Shown here: piece by piece, positions 1 to 9,039 of the stretch
Layout of the letters: each line of letters opens with the position of its first letter
Numbering within the stretch: the first letter of the stretch is position 1
NCBI RefSeq assembly: GCF_013267355.1
Contig: NZ_CP053985.1
Coordinates: 5,952,001 to 6,016,000 of the forward strand
Direction: 5' to 3'
Source of the DNA: Achromobacter pestifer
GTDB lineage: Bacteria; Pseudomonadota; Gammaproteobacteria; Burkholderiales; Burkholderiaceae_B
DNA length: 64,000 bases
Program-made: the position numbers and the translations under genes
Notes under the pieces: generated by a model
Told to the model about the DNA's origin: nothing
Databases searched by the model: none
The model's input: the letters and a program-made list of their open reading frames with translations, nothing else

Positions 1-794
1 CGGGCTACGACTTCATTTTCCAGGGCATGGGCGGCCTCATGAGCGTCACGGGCGAGGCGGATGGGCTGCCGGGAGGAGGCCCGCAGAAAGTGGGGGTCGC
101 GGTGGCGGACATCACGACCGGCATGTACGCCAGCCTGGCGATTGCCGCAGCCTTGGCCTGGCGCGAACGCAGCGGGCAGGGGCAGCACATAGACATGGCC
201 TTGCTGGACTGCGTGCTGGCGTTCGGCAGCAACCCCGCGGTCAATTACCTGGTGTCCGGCAAGGCGCCCAGGCGCTATGGCAACGCGCACGCCAACGCGG
301 TGCCATACCAGGTGTTCGATACGCAGGACGGACGCTTGATCGTGGCCGTGGGCAACGACAGCCAGTTCGCGGCCTATTGCCAGGAGATCCAGCGGCCGGA
401 CCTGGCGCAGGATCCGCGCTACGCCAAGGTCAGCGGGCGTCTGACCCATCGCGACACGCTGCTGCCCCTGCTGGCTGAAATCATGAAGACGGACACCAGC
501 ACGGCGTGGCAACGGCGTCTGGAACTTGCGGGGGTGCCCAGCGGACCCATCAACACGTACTCCGAGACGTTCGCCGACCCGCAGGTCGTGCACCGCGGCC
601 TGCGCGTGGATTTGCCCTTGTCGACGGGCGGAACCTGCCCGGGCATCGCCAGCCCCATGCGGTTCTCGGCGACGCCGCTGGACCATGCCGCGGGTCCGCC
701 CGTGTTGGGCGAGCACACCAGGGACGTGCTGACGCAGCGTCTCGGCTTGTCGGACGCCGCGCTGACGCAACTGCGCGCTGCCGGCGTCATCTGA
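1..794 (+). CDS. CaiB/BaiF-type CoA-transferase, C-terminal part (5' end outside window)
   Basis: The reading frame is open from the window edge and ends at a TGA, giving about 263 C-terminal residues. It opens with GYDFIFQGMGGLMSVTGE, the conserved central block of class III CoA-transferases, followed by a DITTGMYASLAIAAAL helix. The C-terminal half carries the family's PYQVFDT...VAVGNDSQF and GVPSGPINTYSE blocks. Such enzymes move CoA from one acyl-CoA to a free carboxylate in the cytoplasm. The active-site Asp should sit in the DITT segment by family analogy, but substrate cannot be read from sequence. The acyl-CoA dehydrogenase 72 bases downstream on the same strand suggests the acid is activated and then oxidised. 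Confidence 0.93.
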   Translation, partial: GYDFIFQGMGGLMSVTGEADGLPGGGPQKVGVAVADITTGMYASLAIAAALAWRERSGQGQHIDMALLDCVLAFGSNPAVNYLVSGKAPRRYGNAHANAVPYQVFDTQDGRLIVAVGNDSQFAAYCQEIQRPDLAQDPRYAKVSGRLTHRDTLLPLLAEIMKTDTSTAWQRRLELAGVPSGPINTYSETFADPQVVHRGLRVDLPLSTGGTCPGIASPMRFSATPLDHAAGPPVLGEHTRDVLTQRLGLSDAALTQLRAAGVI

Positions 795-866
795 TTTCCC
801 ATTGCCGACGCATGCATCCGCGCCGCTGCAGGCGCGGCGCCGGCCCACGACCTTCAGGAGCTGCCC

Positions 867-2660
867 ATGTCATTTTCAGCCAGATACGATGAATACGCAC
901 GCCCGCGTCCCGAGCGGTCTACGCAGAGCTCCCACTTCCTCGCGCCCGACTGCGCGGGCCTGGACTTCTACGCGCTGGATCGGGGCCTGCAGGATCTGCT
1001 GAGGCTATACCTGCCTGCCGGCGCGCATGCGCAGCTGTTGCCGCAGTTCCAGCGCATGGGGCAATTGGCGGGGGGGCGTCTCAATACCTTGGCGACCGTG
1101 GCCGACAAGTATCCACCCGTGCTGCATGCGCGCACGCGCTGGGGCGAGGACGAAGACTGGATCGAGTACCACCCGGCCTATCAGGAGATGGAACATATCG
1201 CCTTTGCGGACTTCCAGTTCCACGCCATGAGCCATCGCGCCGGCGTGCTGGGCTGCGACGCGCCGCTGCCGCCCGTGGCGAAGTACGCGCTGCAATACCT
1301 GTTCGTCCAGTCCGAGTTCGGCCAGATGTGTCCGATCAGCGTATCGGATACCTCGATTCATCTGATCAGAAAATTCGGCAGTCCGGCCCTGCAGGAAAGA
1401 CTGCTGCCGCGCATGCTGTCCAGCGACCCTGCCGTGCTCTGGAAGGGGACGCAATTCATGACGGAGAAGACCGGCGGATCCGATGTGGGAGCCCTGGAAA
1501 CCGTTGCCCGCCATGCTGACGGGATCTGGCGCCTGCATGGAGAAAAATGGTTCTGCTCGCACACCGACGCGGACGTCGCCTTGCTGCTGGCCCGCCCCGA
1601 AGGCGCGCCCGGGGGCACGCGCGGCTTGGCCCTGTTTGCGATGCCGCGCCGCCTGGAAGACGGCAGCCGCAACGCCTATCGCATCGTCCGGCTGAAGGAC
1701 AAGCTGGGCACGCGTTCGATGGCCAGCGGCGAAATCCGCCTGGAAGGCGCCCAGGCATACCTGGTGGGGGAGGCGGACCAGGGGCTCAAGCACATGATGG
1801 AGCAGGTCAACCTGTCGCGCCTGTCGCACGGCGTGCGCGCAGCGGCGATGATGCGGCGCTGCCTGAACGAGGCCATGCTGGCCGCGCGCCATCGGCGTGC
1901 GTTCGGACGCGATGTCATGGCCTATCCGCTGCTGCGCCGCCAACTGCTGAAACTGCTGACGCCGACGGAAGCGGCCTTGTCCATGGTCATGGCGGCGGCG
2001 GACATCATGCGGCGCGCCCAGGAAGGCGATTCGGCCGCCGCGCAGGGTTTGCGGCTGCTGACGCCGCTGCTCAAGCTGCGCACCTGCCGGGACAACATCA
2101 CCGTGGCGACGGGCGCGATGGAGATACGCGGCGGCAACGGCTACATCGAGGACTTCGTCAATGCCCGGCTGGTCCGCGACGCGCATATCGGCGTGCTCTG
2201 GGAAGGCACCAGCAACATCAATGCGCTCGACGCGATTCAGCGGGCCGTGCGCAAGGACCGGGCGCACGAGGCGCTGTCCGCGTTGCTGGAAACCAGGCTT
2301 GAGGAGGCGGCCGCCGTACCCGCCGCCTGGCGCGCCACGTTGCGGGCTTGCCTGCGCCGGGCAGTCGGGCTGGCCCAGGCGGTCGGGGCAGAGGAAAAAC
2401 ACGAGGCGCAGGTGCGCCGCGCGGCGTCCGCGCTCTATTACGCGTCGGCGGCGGTCTTCATGGCCTGGGAAAGCTGCCAGCCCGGCGTGGATGCCAGGCG
2501 TCTGCTGCTGGCGGATGCCGTGCTGCGCCACTATCTGCTTCCCGCCGATCCCTTGCGCGATGCGGGCGAGGGCGGCGAGACGCAAGGCGATACGCTGATG
2601 CTGCAAGAGGCGCCCTTGACGCTGGCGCAGGTGCTGCCTGCGCTGGCTGCGCCCGCCTGA
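867..2660 (+). CDS. AidB-like acyl-CoA dehydrogenase
   Basis: A 597-residue flavoprotein of the acyl-CoA dehydrogenase superfamily, longer than the usual 380-400 residues because of an AidB-like N-terminal region of about 150 residues. The substrate/FAD-binding block WKGTQFMTEKTGGSDVG lies near residue 192. The C-terminal block, with EIRGGNGYIEDF and LWEGTSNIN near residues 417-445, is typical of the AidB/long-form branch. An AGGAG Shine-Dalgarno sequence lies about 8 bases before the chosen ATG. It probably shares a transcript with the CoA-transferase upstream and would oxidise the acyl-CoA that enzyme makes. AidB itself has been tied to alkylation damage, so a role outside catabolism is possible. 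Confidence 0.9.
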   Translation: MSFSARYDEYARPRPERSTQSSHFLAPDCAGLDFYALDRGLQDLLRLYLPAGAHAQLLPQFQRMGQLAGGRLNTLATVADKYPPVLHARTRWGEDEDWIEYHPAYQEMEHIAFADFQFHAMSHRAGVLGCDAPLPPVAKYALQYLFVQSEFGQMCPISVSDTSIHLIRKFGSPALQERLLPRMLSSDPAVLWKGTQFMTEKTGGSDVGALETVARHADGIWRLHGEKWFCSHTDADVALLLARPEGAPGGTRGLALFAMPRRLEDGSRNAYRIVRLKDKLGTRSMASGEIRLEGAQAYLVGEADQGLKHMMEQVNLSRLSHGVRAAAMMRRCLNEAMLAARHRRAFGRDVMAYPLLRRQLLKLLTPTEAALSMVMAAADIMRRAQEGDSAAAQGLRLLTPLLKLRTCRDNITVATGAMEIRGGNGYIEDFVNARLVRDAHIGVLWEGTSNINALDAIQRAVRKDRAHEALSALLETRLEEAAAVPAAWRATLRACLRRAVGLAQAVGAEEKHEAQVRRAASALYYASAAVFMAWESCQPGVDARRLLLADAVLRHYLLPADPLRDAGEGGETQGDTLMLQEAPLTLAQVLPALAAPA

Positions 2661-2694
2661 AGGGACGCCGTGCCGCAAGCAGGGGTCTTGCTCT

Positions 2695-2700
2695 TACAAT
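2695..2700 (+). promoter_or_regulatory. Candidate -10 box, seven bases before the nuclease ATG
   Basis: TACAAT lies exactly seven bases upstream of ATG 2708. A start site at the usual distance would fall at or next to the ATG, giving a leaderless transcript, and no Shine-Dalgarno is visible. No good -35 hexamer is present 16-18 bases upstream, so this is tentative. Confidence 0.4.
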
Positions 2701-2707
2701 TCCGCGC

Positions 2708-3835
2708 ATGACCCATTTCCTGCATACCGCCGACTGGCAGATCGGCCGACAATACGGCCAGTTTGAAACCGACGACGCCGCCATGCTGGCCGAGGCCCGC
2801 TTCGACGTCGTGGCCCGCATCGCCGCGTTGGCGGCCGAACGCGGCGTCGATGCCGTGCTGGTGGCGGGCGACGTGTTCGATACGCAGGGCGTGTCGGACC
2901 GCACGATACGCCGCCTGTTCGCCGCCATGGCGGGCTATGGCGGACCCTGGGTCATGATCGCCGGCAACCATGACGCGGCGCTGGCCGACAGCGTCTGGAG
3001 CCGGGCGATGCAGCTGGGCTGCATCCCGCCCAATGTGCATGTGCCGCTGCGCACCGGGGTGGTCGATCTGGCGGCGGTCAATCTCGCCGTGCTGGCCGCG
3101 CCCTTGACGCAACGCCATACCTATGACGACGTGACCCAGGCCTTCGACGCGCTGGAAACCGCACCGGGCCGCATCCGCGTGGGCCTGGCGCACGGCAGCG
3201 TGGCGGGCCGCCTGCCCGACACCATAGATGCCACCAATCCCATCGCCGCGGATCGCGCGGCGCGCGCCCGGCTGGATTATCTGGCGCTGGGCGACTGGCA
3301 TGGCTGCCTGTCCATCGATGAGCGCACCTGGTATGCCGGCACGCCGGAGCAGGACCGCTTTCGCGGCAATGAGCCCGGCCATGCGCTGCATGTGCATATC
3401 GAAGCGCCGGGCGCCGTGCCGGTGGTGGAGCGGCTGGCCACGGGCAGGTACCGCTGGTCGGCCTGGTCGGAAACGCTGAGCCTGCCCTCGGACGCGCAGG
3501 CGCTGGCCGCGCGCATGGCCGAGTTGCGCGCCGAGGACGTGTTGCGGCTGGAGGTGCAGGGGCACGTCAACCTGGAAACCTGGGAGGCGCTGCAACGCGC
3601 CGTTGCTCAGGCCGCGGCCCAGGTGCGCGCGCTGCTGCCAGACCTGTCCGGCCTGCTGCTGGAGCCGGACGAGGCCGACCTGGCCGAACTGCGCGCCAGC
3701 GGCTACGTGGGCGAAGTCGCCACGCAATTGCAGGCGCTGCAGGCGGACCCGGATCAAACCGCGGTCGCGGGCGAGGCCTTGCGGCTGCTGCTGCGGTTCC
3801 AGCGCGAAAGCGCCGCGCCGGGAGCCGCCAAATGA
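2708..3835 (+). CDS. SbcD/YhaO-like DNA repair exonuclease (metallophosphoesterase)
   Basis: A 375-residue calcineurin-type phosphoesterase of the Mre11/SbcD class. The metal motifs follow in order: HTADWQIG at the very N-terminus, AGDVFDT near residue 58, IAGNHD near 85, LAHGS near 160 and LGDWHG near 196. Motif I is D-x-Q where most Mre11 proteins have D-x-H. The open frame runs further upstream into the dehydrogenase gene, but ATG 2708 starts the conserved HTADW block, so I chose it. No Shine-Dalgarno is seen; TACAAT lies seven bases before the ATG. The stop overlaps the ATPase start as ATGA, so the two are translationally coupled subunits of one nuclease complex. Confidence 0.9.
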   Translation: MTHFLHTADWQIGRQYGQFETDDAAMLAEARFDVVARIAALAAERGVDAVLVAGDVFDTQGVSDRTIRRLFAAMAGYGGPWVMIAGNHDAALADSVWSRAMQLGCIPPNVHVPLRTGVVDLAAVNLAVLAAPLTQRHTYDDVTQAFDALETAPGRIRVGLAHGSVAGRLPDTIDATNPIAADRAARARLDYLALGDWHGCLSIDERTWYAGTPEQDRFRGNEPGHALHVHIEAPGAVPVVERLATGRYRWSAWSETLSLPSDAQALAARMAELRAEDVLRLEVQGHVNLETWEALQRAVAQAAAQVRALLPDLSGLLLEPDEADLAELRASGYVGEVATQLQALQADPDQTAVAGEALRLLLRFQRESAAPGAAK

Positions 3836-6456
3836 AGCTCTCGCGCATCGCCCTGGAAGAATTCCGCAAGTTCCGCCAGCCCATGGCGCTGGAGGGACTG
3901 GAGGACGGCCTGAATCTGTTCGTGGGCCCGAACGAAGCCGGCAAGAGCACGGTGGCCGCCGCCATTCGTTCCGCTTTTCTGGAACGCTACAGCACCAGCA
4001 AGGTCGCCGACCTGGCGCCGCACGGCGAATCCGGCGCGCGGCCCAGCGTGGAGCTGGAATTCACGCATGCCGGGCATAGCTATGTGCTGAAGAAGCAATT
4101 CCTGTCGCGCGCCCGCTGCGAGCTGCTGATCGACGGCGGCGCGCAGCGCCTGGATGGCGAGGAAGCCGAAAACGCGCTGGCCGCCTTGCTGGGTTTTGAA
4201 TTGGCGGGACGCGGCCAGAGCAAGCCGGATCTGGCGGGCATACCTGGCCTGTTGTGGATCCAGCAGGGCGACGGCCAGAACCTGCAGGAAGCGGCCGGCC
4301 ATGCGGGCGCGCATCTGCGCGACGCCTTGACGCAGTTGTCCGGCGAGCTGGCTTCCGGCGATGGCGACCGCCTGTACGAGCGCGTGGCCGCCGAGCGCGG
4401 CGCGCTGCTGGATGCGCGCAACGGCCGCCCCAAGGGCGCCTACAAAGAAGCCGAGGATGCGTTGGCGCGCGCCGCCGCCGAACGCGACGAGTGCGCGCAG
4501 GCCATGGCGCAGCTGAACGCCGACGTGGACCGCCTGGCCGAGCTGCGCCGCGAGCACGAGCGCGCCCAGGCCGGCGAGCCCTGGAAGGACTTCGAGGCCA
4601 AGGCGGCCGAAGCGCGTGCGCGCCTGGCGGCCCTGACCAAGGAGCGTGAGGCATTTGAAGGCCTGCGCCGCGAACAAACGCAGGCTGCGCAAACCCTGGC
4701 GCTATTGCAGGAGCAGGTGCGGCGCGACCAGCAGGACGAGGCCGAACTCCAGGCCCTGGTCGACGAGGCGCGCGCCGCGCGCACCCGGGTCGAGGCCGCA
4801 CGCGAACCGCTGGCGCGCGCGCAGCAGCAGCGCCAGACGCATGCCGCTGCCGTGGATGCGGCGCGCCAGCGCGTCACCGCGGTGCAGGCCGTGGCCGACC
4901 GGCGCGACCTGGAGCATCAGCTGGCGCAGCTAAGCGCGGAGATCGAACGCCTGGACGGCGCGTTGAAGGAAGCCACCGCGCTGATCGAGCAGGGCTCGGC
5001 CCTCAAGGCCGAGGCCATGCGGATCGAAATCGCCGACGCCGACATCGAGGCGCTGCGCAAGAGCGAACGCGAGCTGGCCAATTTGCAGTTGCAACAACAG
5101 GCCAGCGCCACGCGCCTGTCCTACCAGTTGGAAGCCGGCGCCCAGGCGCGGCTGGACGGCCGGATCCTGCAAGGCGCCGACGAGGTCCTGCTGACGGCGG
5201 CCGCCGAACTGGAGCTGCCGGGCGTCGGGCGCTTGCGCATCGAACCGGGCGGCAAGGACCTGCCCGCGCTCAAGCGCGAAGTCGACGCGGCCGGCGCGGC
5301 CAGCGCGGCCTTGCTGCAGCGCCTGGACGTCCAGAGTCTGGCGCAGGCCGAGCAGCGCTACGCCCGCTACGGCGCCTTGCTGCGCGAACTGGACGGCATG
5401 CGCAAGGCGCTGGGCATTCATGCACCCAAGGGCATGGACGTCCTGCGCGGCCAACGCGATGACGCGCTGGCGCGCCGCGCGCAATTGCAGGAACGCCTGG
5501 ACAAGCTGCCGCCCGCGCCGCAGGCGGACGGCGGCGATCTGCCCGCGGCGCTCCAGGCCCTGCGCGAAGCCGAGTCGGTTTCGGCTCAGGCCGAGACCGC
5601 GCTGGCCGCCGCGCAGCGCGCCATGGATACCGACGGCGCGCGCGCCCAATTGCTCGAAAACCAGGCTGCGGCGCGCAGCGCCGAGCTCCAGTCGTCCGAG
5701 CGCGCAACGCAGCGGCAGGCCCGTGCGGGCAGGCTCGCCGAAGTCCGCAGCAGCCACGATGAGCTGGAGCGCCGCGTGCGCGAGGCGCAGGCCGCATTGG
5801 CTGGCCACCGTCCCGAGCTGGTCGAACAGGATGTGCTGCGCTACGAGAAGTCCGCCGCCATCGAACGCGAGGCGCAGCACAAGCGCCACGGTGAAATCCT
5901 GCAATTGCAGGGCAAGCTGGACCAGGCGGGCGCCCAAGGGCTGGGTGAAAGGCTGTCCGAGGCCGAGGCAGCCTGCGAACGCCTGGAACGGCGGCGCGCC
6001 GACTTCGCCCGCCGCGCTGCCGCCCTGGAGCTTTTGCAACAGCTGCTGGCCGACAAGCGCGCCGCGGCCACGCAACGCTTGCAGGCGCCGCTGGCGCGCC
6101 GGCTGAACCACTATCTGGCGCTGCTGTTCCCCGAGGCCGACCTGCGGTTGGACGATGCCTTGCTGCCCACGGCGCTGCGCCGCGCTGGCGGCGAGGACCT
6201 GCTGTCCGCGCTCAGCTTCGGCACGCGCGAGCAATTGGGCATCCTGGCCCGCTTCGCCTACGCGGACCTTTTGCGCGAAGCAGGGCGGCCGACACTGCTG
6301 CTGCTCGACGACGCGCTGGTCCATACGGACGACGCGCGGCGCGACTTCATGAAGCGTGCGCTGTTCGACGCGGCCACGCGGCATCAGATCCTGATGTTCA
6401 CCTGCCATGGCGAAGCGTGGCGCGACATGGGCGTGGAGCAGCGGCGCATCGCTTGA
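3832..6456 (+). CDS. SbcC/YhaN-like SMC-type ATPase
   Basis: An 874-residue ATPase partner of the upstream nuclease. The N-terminal Walker A is GPNEAGKST near residue 32. A long Ala/Arg/Glu-rich coiled-coil region fills the middle, interrupted by a beta-rich insert (LELPGVGRLRIEPGG near residues 460-475). The C-terminal lobe has the signature LSFGTREQLG and Walker B LLLLDDALVHTDD. No CxxC zinc hook is present; the few Cys residues are isolated. Length, insert and missing hook fit the YhaN branch better than classical SbcC, which is over 1000 residues. It should gate the nuclease at DNA ends or protein-blocked breaks. Confidence 0.88.
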   Translation: MKLSRIALEEFRKFRQPMALEGLEDGLNLFVGPNEAGKSTVAAAIRSAFLERYSTSKVADLAPHGESGARPSVELEFTHAGHSYVLKKQFLSRARCELLIDGGAQRLDGEEAENALAALLGFELAGRGQSKPDLAGIPGLLWIQQGDGQNLQEAAGHAGAHLRDALTQLSGELASGDGDRLYERVAAERGALLDARNGRPKGAYKEAEDALARAAAERDECAQAMAQLNADVDRLAELRREHERAQAGEPWKDFEAKAAEARARLAALTKEREAFEGLRREQTQAAQTLALLQEQVRRDQQDEAELQALVDEARAARTRVEAAREPLARAQQQRQTHAAAVDAARQRVTAVQAVADRRDLEHQLAQLSAEIERLDGALKEATALIEQGSALKAEAMRIEIADADIEALRKSERELANLQLQQQASATRLSYQLEAGAQARLDGRILQGADEVLLTAAAELELPGVGRLRIEPGGKDLPALKREVDAAGAASAALLQRLDVQSLAQAEQRYARYGALLRELDGMRKALGIHAPKGMDVLRGQRDDALARRAQLQERLDKLPPAPQADGGDLPAALQALREAESVSAQAETALAAAQRAMDTDGARAQLLENQAAARSAELQSSERATQRQARAGRLAEVRSSHDELERRVREAQAALAGHRPELVEQDVLRYEKSAAIEREAQHKRHGEILQLQGKLDQAGAQGLGERLSEAEAACERLERRRADFARRAAALELLQQLLADKRAAATQRLQAPLARRLNHYLALLFPEADLRLDDALLPTALRRAGGEDLLSALSFGTREQLGILARFAYADLLREAGRPTLLLLDDALVHTDDARRDFMKRALFDAATRHQILMFTCHGEAWRDMGVEQRRIA

Positions 6457-6833
6457 CCGCGCCGCGTGCAGCCGGTAGCCTACGTCCCATGCCTGACCAC
6501 ACGCTCCTCGCCGATTTCGCATCCGCTGCCTGCGCAGCGGGTTTGCGTGCGCGTGTGTTGTCCAGGCGTTCCGCGGTTTCCCCCGGTTTTTCTCCTGTCG
6601 TGTCCACGGTGGTATCGCCGCCGGTCGCGCCGCCTTGCGGCGTGGTCTCGGGCGCTTACCCGCCTAGCGCGGTCGTCGTCGGCTGACGCCGTCCGCAACG
6701 CGACTCCAGTCCTTTTTCAAAAAAAAAGCTACGCCCGACGTACTGATGCGTATTGCATCCGTCTAGCGCATGCCCATGCCCGTTCGCGCGGGTGGGGCTG
6801 GAGCCTGTTCATACCCAGACAGGTAGAAACCTC
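6457..6833. other. Gene-poor gap of 377 bases
   Basis: No convincing gene was found here. The segment is GC-rich to about 6710, then has a short A/T run (6714-6729). An inverted repeat CCTGT...ACAGG lies just before the exporter start. A 65-codon plus-strand frame (6489-6686) is rich in Ser, Val and Pro and resembles nothing I know. No riboswitch consensus was recognised. Confidence 0.4.
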
Positions 6834-7709
6834 ATGTCTTTCGATAGAAACGCGTGGACCTCCTATGGCTCCACTTCCTTGTTCGTGCTGCTGTGGAGCG
6901 GCGGCGCGATTTTCGCCAAATGGGGGCTGTCCCACGCCTCCGCCTTCGGCTTCCTGCTACTGCGTTTCATCCTGGCGCTGGCCGCGCTGCTGTTGATGTG
7001 CGCGTGGCGGCGGCGCTGGCTGCCGCAACCGGGCACGCGCCTGACGGTGGCGGCCACGGGCCTGTTGCTCATTGGCGGCTATTCCATCTGCTACCTGCTG
7101 GCGCTGGACCACGGCATTACGCCGGGGGTGCTGGCCACGCTGCTGGGCGCGCAGCCCATCCTGACGCTGGCGGTGATGGAAAGGCGTTATTCATTGCCGC
7201 GCCTGGCGGGCCTCGTCCTCGCCCTGTGTGGGCTGGTGATGGTGGTCTACCAGAGCATAGGAATGGCGCGCTTTTCCGCGGCCGGCATGGCCTATGCGCT
7301 GGCCGCGCTGCTCTGCATGACCAGCGGCGCGATGCTGCAGAAGCGCGTGCGCCAGGCGCCCATGGACGTCATGCCGCTGCAGTATCTGGTCAGCCTGGCG
7401 CTGTGCCTGCTGTTCGTGCCGTTCCAGCCGATCCGCGTGGAGTGGGTGACGGGCTTCATCCTGCCGCTGATCTGGATGGGCTTGGTGATCTCGGTGGGCG
7501 CGACCCTGCTGTTCTACCGCATGATCCAGGCCGGCAACCTCGTCAACGTCACCAGCCTGTTCTACCTGGTTCCCGCCGGCACCGCGGCCCTGGATTACCT
7601 GATCCTGGGCAACCGGCTGTCGGCGCTGAGCCTGGGCGGAATGGCGGGGATCCTGCTGGGGTTGTTGCTGGTGCTGCGTAGTCCGGCGCCGGGGCCGAAA
7701 GCCGCCTAG
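6834..7709 (+). CDS. EamA-family (DMT) transporter
   Basis: A 291-residue inner-membrane protein with about ten predicted helices arranged as two EamA repeats. Typical blocks are LLWSGGAIFAKWGLSHASAF at the N-terminus, LLLIGGYSICYLLALDHG in the first repeat, and FYRMIQAGNLVNVTSLFYLVP in the second. EamA proteins usually export small metabolites or amino acids; the substrate here is unknown. The frame is open for 27 codons upstream, but ATG 6834 begins the conserved hydrophobic sequence and is preceded by an AGGTAG weak ribosome site. It appears to be transcribed alone. Confidence 0.88.
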   Translation: MSFDRNAWTSYGSTSLFVLLWSGGAIFAKWGLSHASAFGFLLLRFILALAALLLMCAWRRRWLPQPGTRLTVAATGLLLIGGYSICYLLALDHGITPGVLATLLGAQPILTLAVMERRYSLPRLAGLVLALCGLVMVVYQSIGMARFSAAGMAYALAALLCMTSGAMLQKRVRQAPMDVMPLQYLVSLALCLLFVPFQPIRVEWVTGFILPLIWMGLVISVGATLLFYRMIQAGNLVNVTSLFYLVPAGTAALDYLILGNRLSALSLGGMAGILLGLLLVLRSPAPGPKAA

Positions 7710-7798
7710 GGGCGGCCGCTCGCCGGTCGATGGAAATGCTCCGCGGGCAGATAGGGATCTGCTCGCGGGCATGGGTTTTCCCTAGGTATCGTAGAAAA

Positions 7799-7846
7799 AT
7801 ACCAAGTAGTATGTTCACGTTCATTCTATTAAATACTGATTAGTAT
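7799..7846. promoter_or_regulatory. Two TetR-like operator dyads upstream of the acyl-CoA dehydrogenase
   Basis: ATACTGATTAGTAT (7833-7846) is a 5+4+5 dyad with perfect ATACT/AGTAT arms. ATACCAAGTAGTAT (7799-7812) is the same dyad with one mismatch. The two lie 34 bases apart, roughly three helical turns, and both continue with GTT. They sit directly before an operon that includes its own TetR-family gene, so autoregulation by that protein is the natural inference. Confidence 0.6.
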
Positions 7847-7862
7847 GTTGCTGGAGACAACG

Positions 7863-9032
7863 ATGTCCGTGATCTGGAATCCCCCGCTCGACCCGCAAGC
7901 AAGCGCCTGGCGGGACAAGGCCGCCGACCTGACCGCGCGCGCGTTCGCGCCCGCCGCTGCCGCCATCGACCGGGACCAGCGCTATCCCGTGGAGCATCTG
8001 GAGCCGTTGCGGGAAAGCGGGATTTCCGGGCTTTTCATTCCGGCCGAATACGGTGGCGCGGGCGCATCGCTGACCTCGCTGGTGGCGGTGGTGGAAACCG
8101 TGGCGCAGGGCTGCGCTTCCACGGCCGCCATTCTGGCGGCGCTGTCGCTGGGCGCGTTTCCGGTCATCCTGGGAGGGTCCGCCGAACAGAAGATGGTGCT
8201 GCTGGGCGGCCTGGCGCGCGACGGTCACGCGGTCAATTTCGCGCTGAGCGAGCGTGGCGCGGGCTCGGATGCGGCGGCCCTGTTGACCACGGCCGTGCCC
8301 GAAGGCGAAGGGTGGCGCATCCGGGGCGAAAAGTGCTGGCTGGGCAATGGCGGGCATTCGCGCCATTTCATCGTGTTCGCCCGCACGGGCGAGCCGGGCG
8401 CGCGCAACAACATCAGCGCGTTCGTGGTCGATCGCGACGCGTCCGGCGTGGTGGTGGACCACTACGAAGACAAGATGGGCATACGCGGCACCACCACCAC
8501 CAACTTGAAACTGGACACCTGGGTCGGCGCGGAAAGCGTGGTCGGGACGCTGGGGGAAGGGCTGAAGCTCGCCTTGGCGACCCTGAGCATCGGCCGCGTG
8601 GTGGTGGCGGCCCAGGCCAACGGCATCGCGCTGTGCAGCTATGCCGAGGCGCGGGACTTCGCGGTGCAGCGCCAGACCTTCGGGCGCAGCATCATCGACC
8701 ACCAGGGCGTGGGCTTCAAGCTGGCCGACGCGGCCACCGCGCTGTCGTCTTCGCGGATGATGACCTACGAGGCCGCGCGCGCCTACGACGCGGGGCAGGA
8801 CATCGGCACGCTGGGCGCGATGGCCAAACTGCTGGCCAGCGAAACCTCGCACAGCGTGGTAGACGACGCGATGCAGATCCTGGCTGGACGCGGCTATGTG
8901 AAGCCCAGCGCGGTGGAACGCTGCTACCGGGACCAGCGCATCACCGAAATCTACGAAGGCACCTCTGAAATCCAGCGCGTGGTCCTGGCCCGCGCCATCA
9001 AGAAAAGCGCGGGCGCCGCCGCGCAACGCTAG
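7863..9032 (+). CDS. Acyl-CoA dehydrogenase
   Basis: A 389-residue enzyme of normal acyl-CoA dehydrogenase length. It shows FALSERGAGSDAA for FAD/substrate binding near residue 127, GIRGTTTTNLKLD near 207, FGRSIIDHQGVGFKLAD near 275 and the catalytic YEGTSEIQR block near 363, where the Glu is the usual base. An in-frame ATG lies 18 bases upstream, but ATG 7863 has GGAG six bases before it and I prefer it. It probably desaturates a short or branched acyl-CoA made by the CoA-transferase encoded later in the operon. Two operator-like dyads upstream imply repression by the adjacent TetR protein. Confidence 0.92.
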   Translation: MSVIWNPPLDPQASAWRDKAADLTARAFAPAAAAIDRDQRYPVEHLEPLRESGISGLFIPAEYGGAGASLTSLVAVVETVAQGCASTAAILAALSLGAFPVILGGSAEQKMVLLGGLARDGHAVNFALSERGAGSDAAALLTTAVPEGEGWRIRGEKCWLGNGGHSRHFIVFARTGEPGARNNISAFVVDRDASGVVVDHYEDKMGIRGTTTTNLKLDTWVGAESVVGTLGEGLKLALATLSIGRVVVAAQANGIALCSYAEARDFAVQRQTFGRSIIDHQGVGFKLADAATALSSSRMMTYEAARAYDAGQDIGTLGAMAKLLASETSHSVVDDAMQILAGRGYVKPSAVERCYRDQRITEIYEGTSEIQRVVLARAIKKSAGAAAQR

Positions 9033-9039
9033 GAACGCC

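Noticed and set aside
1005..2678. A 557-residue open frame on the minus strand
   Set aside because: It is the shadow of the AidB-like dehydrogenase gene and has no recognisable domain.
6489..6686. A 65-codon plus-strand frame in the gap before the DMT exporter
   Set aside because: No ribosome site, low-complexity composition and no resemblance to leader peptides I know. Not enough to call a gene.
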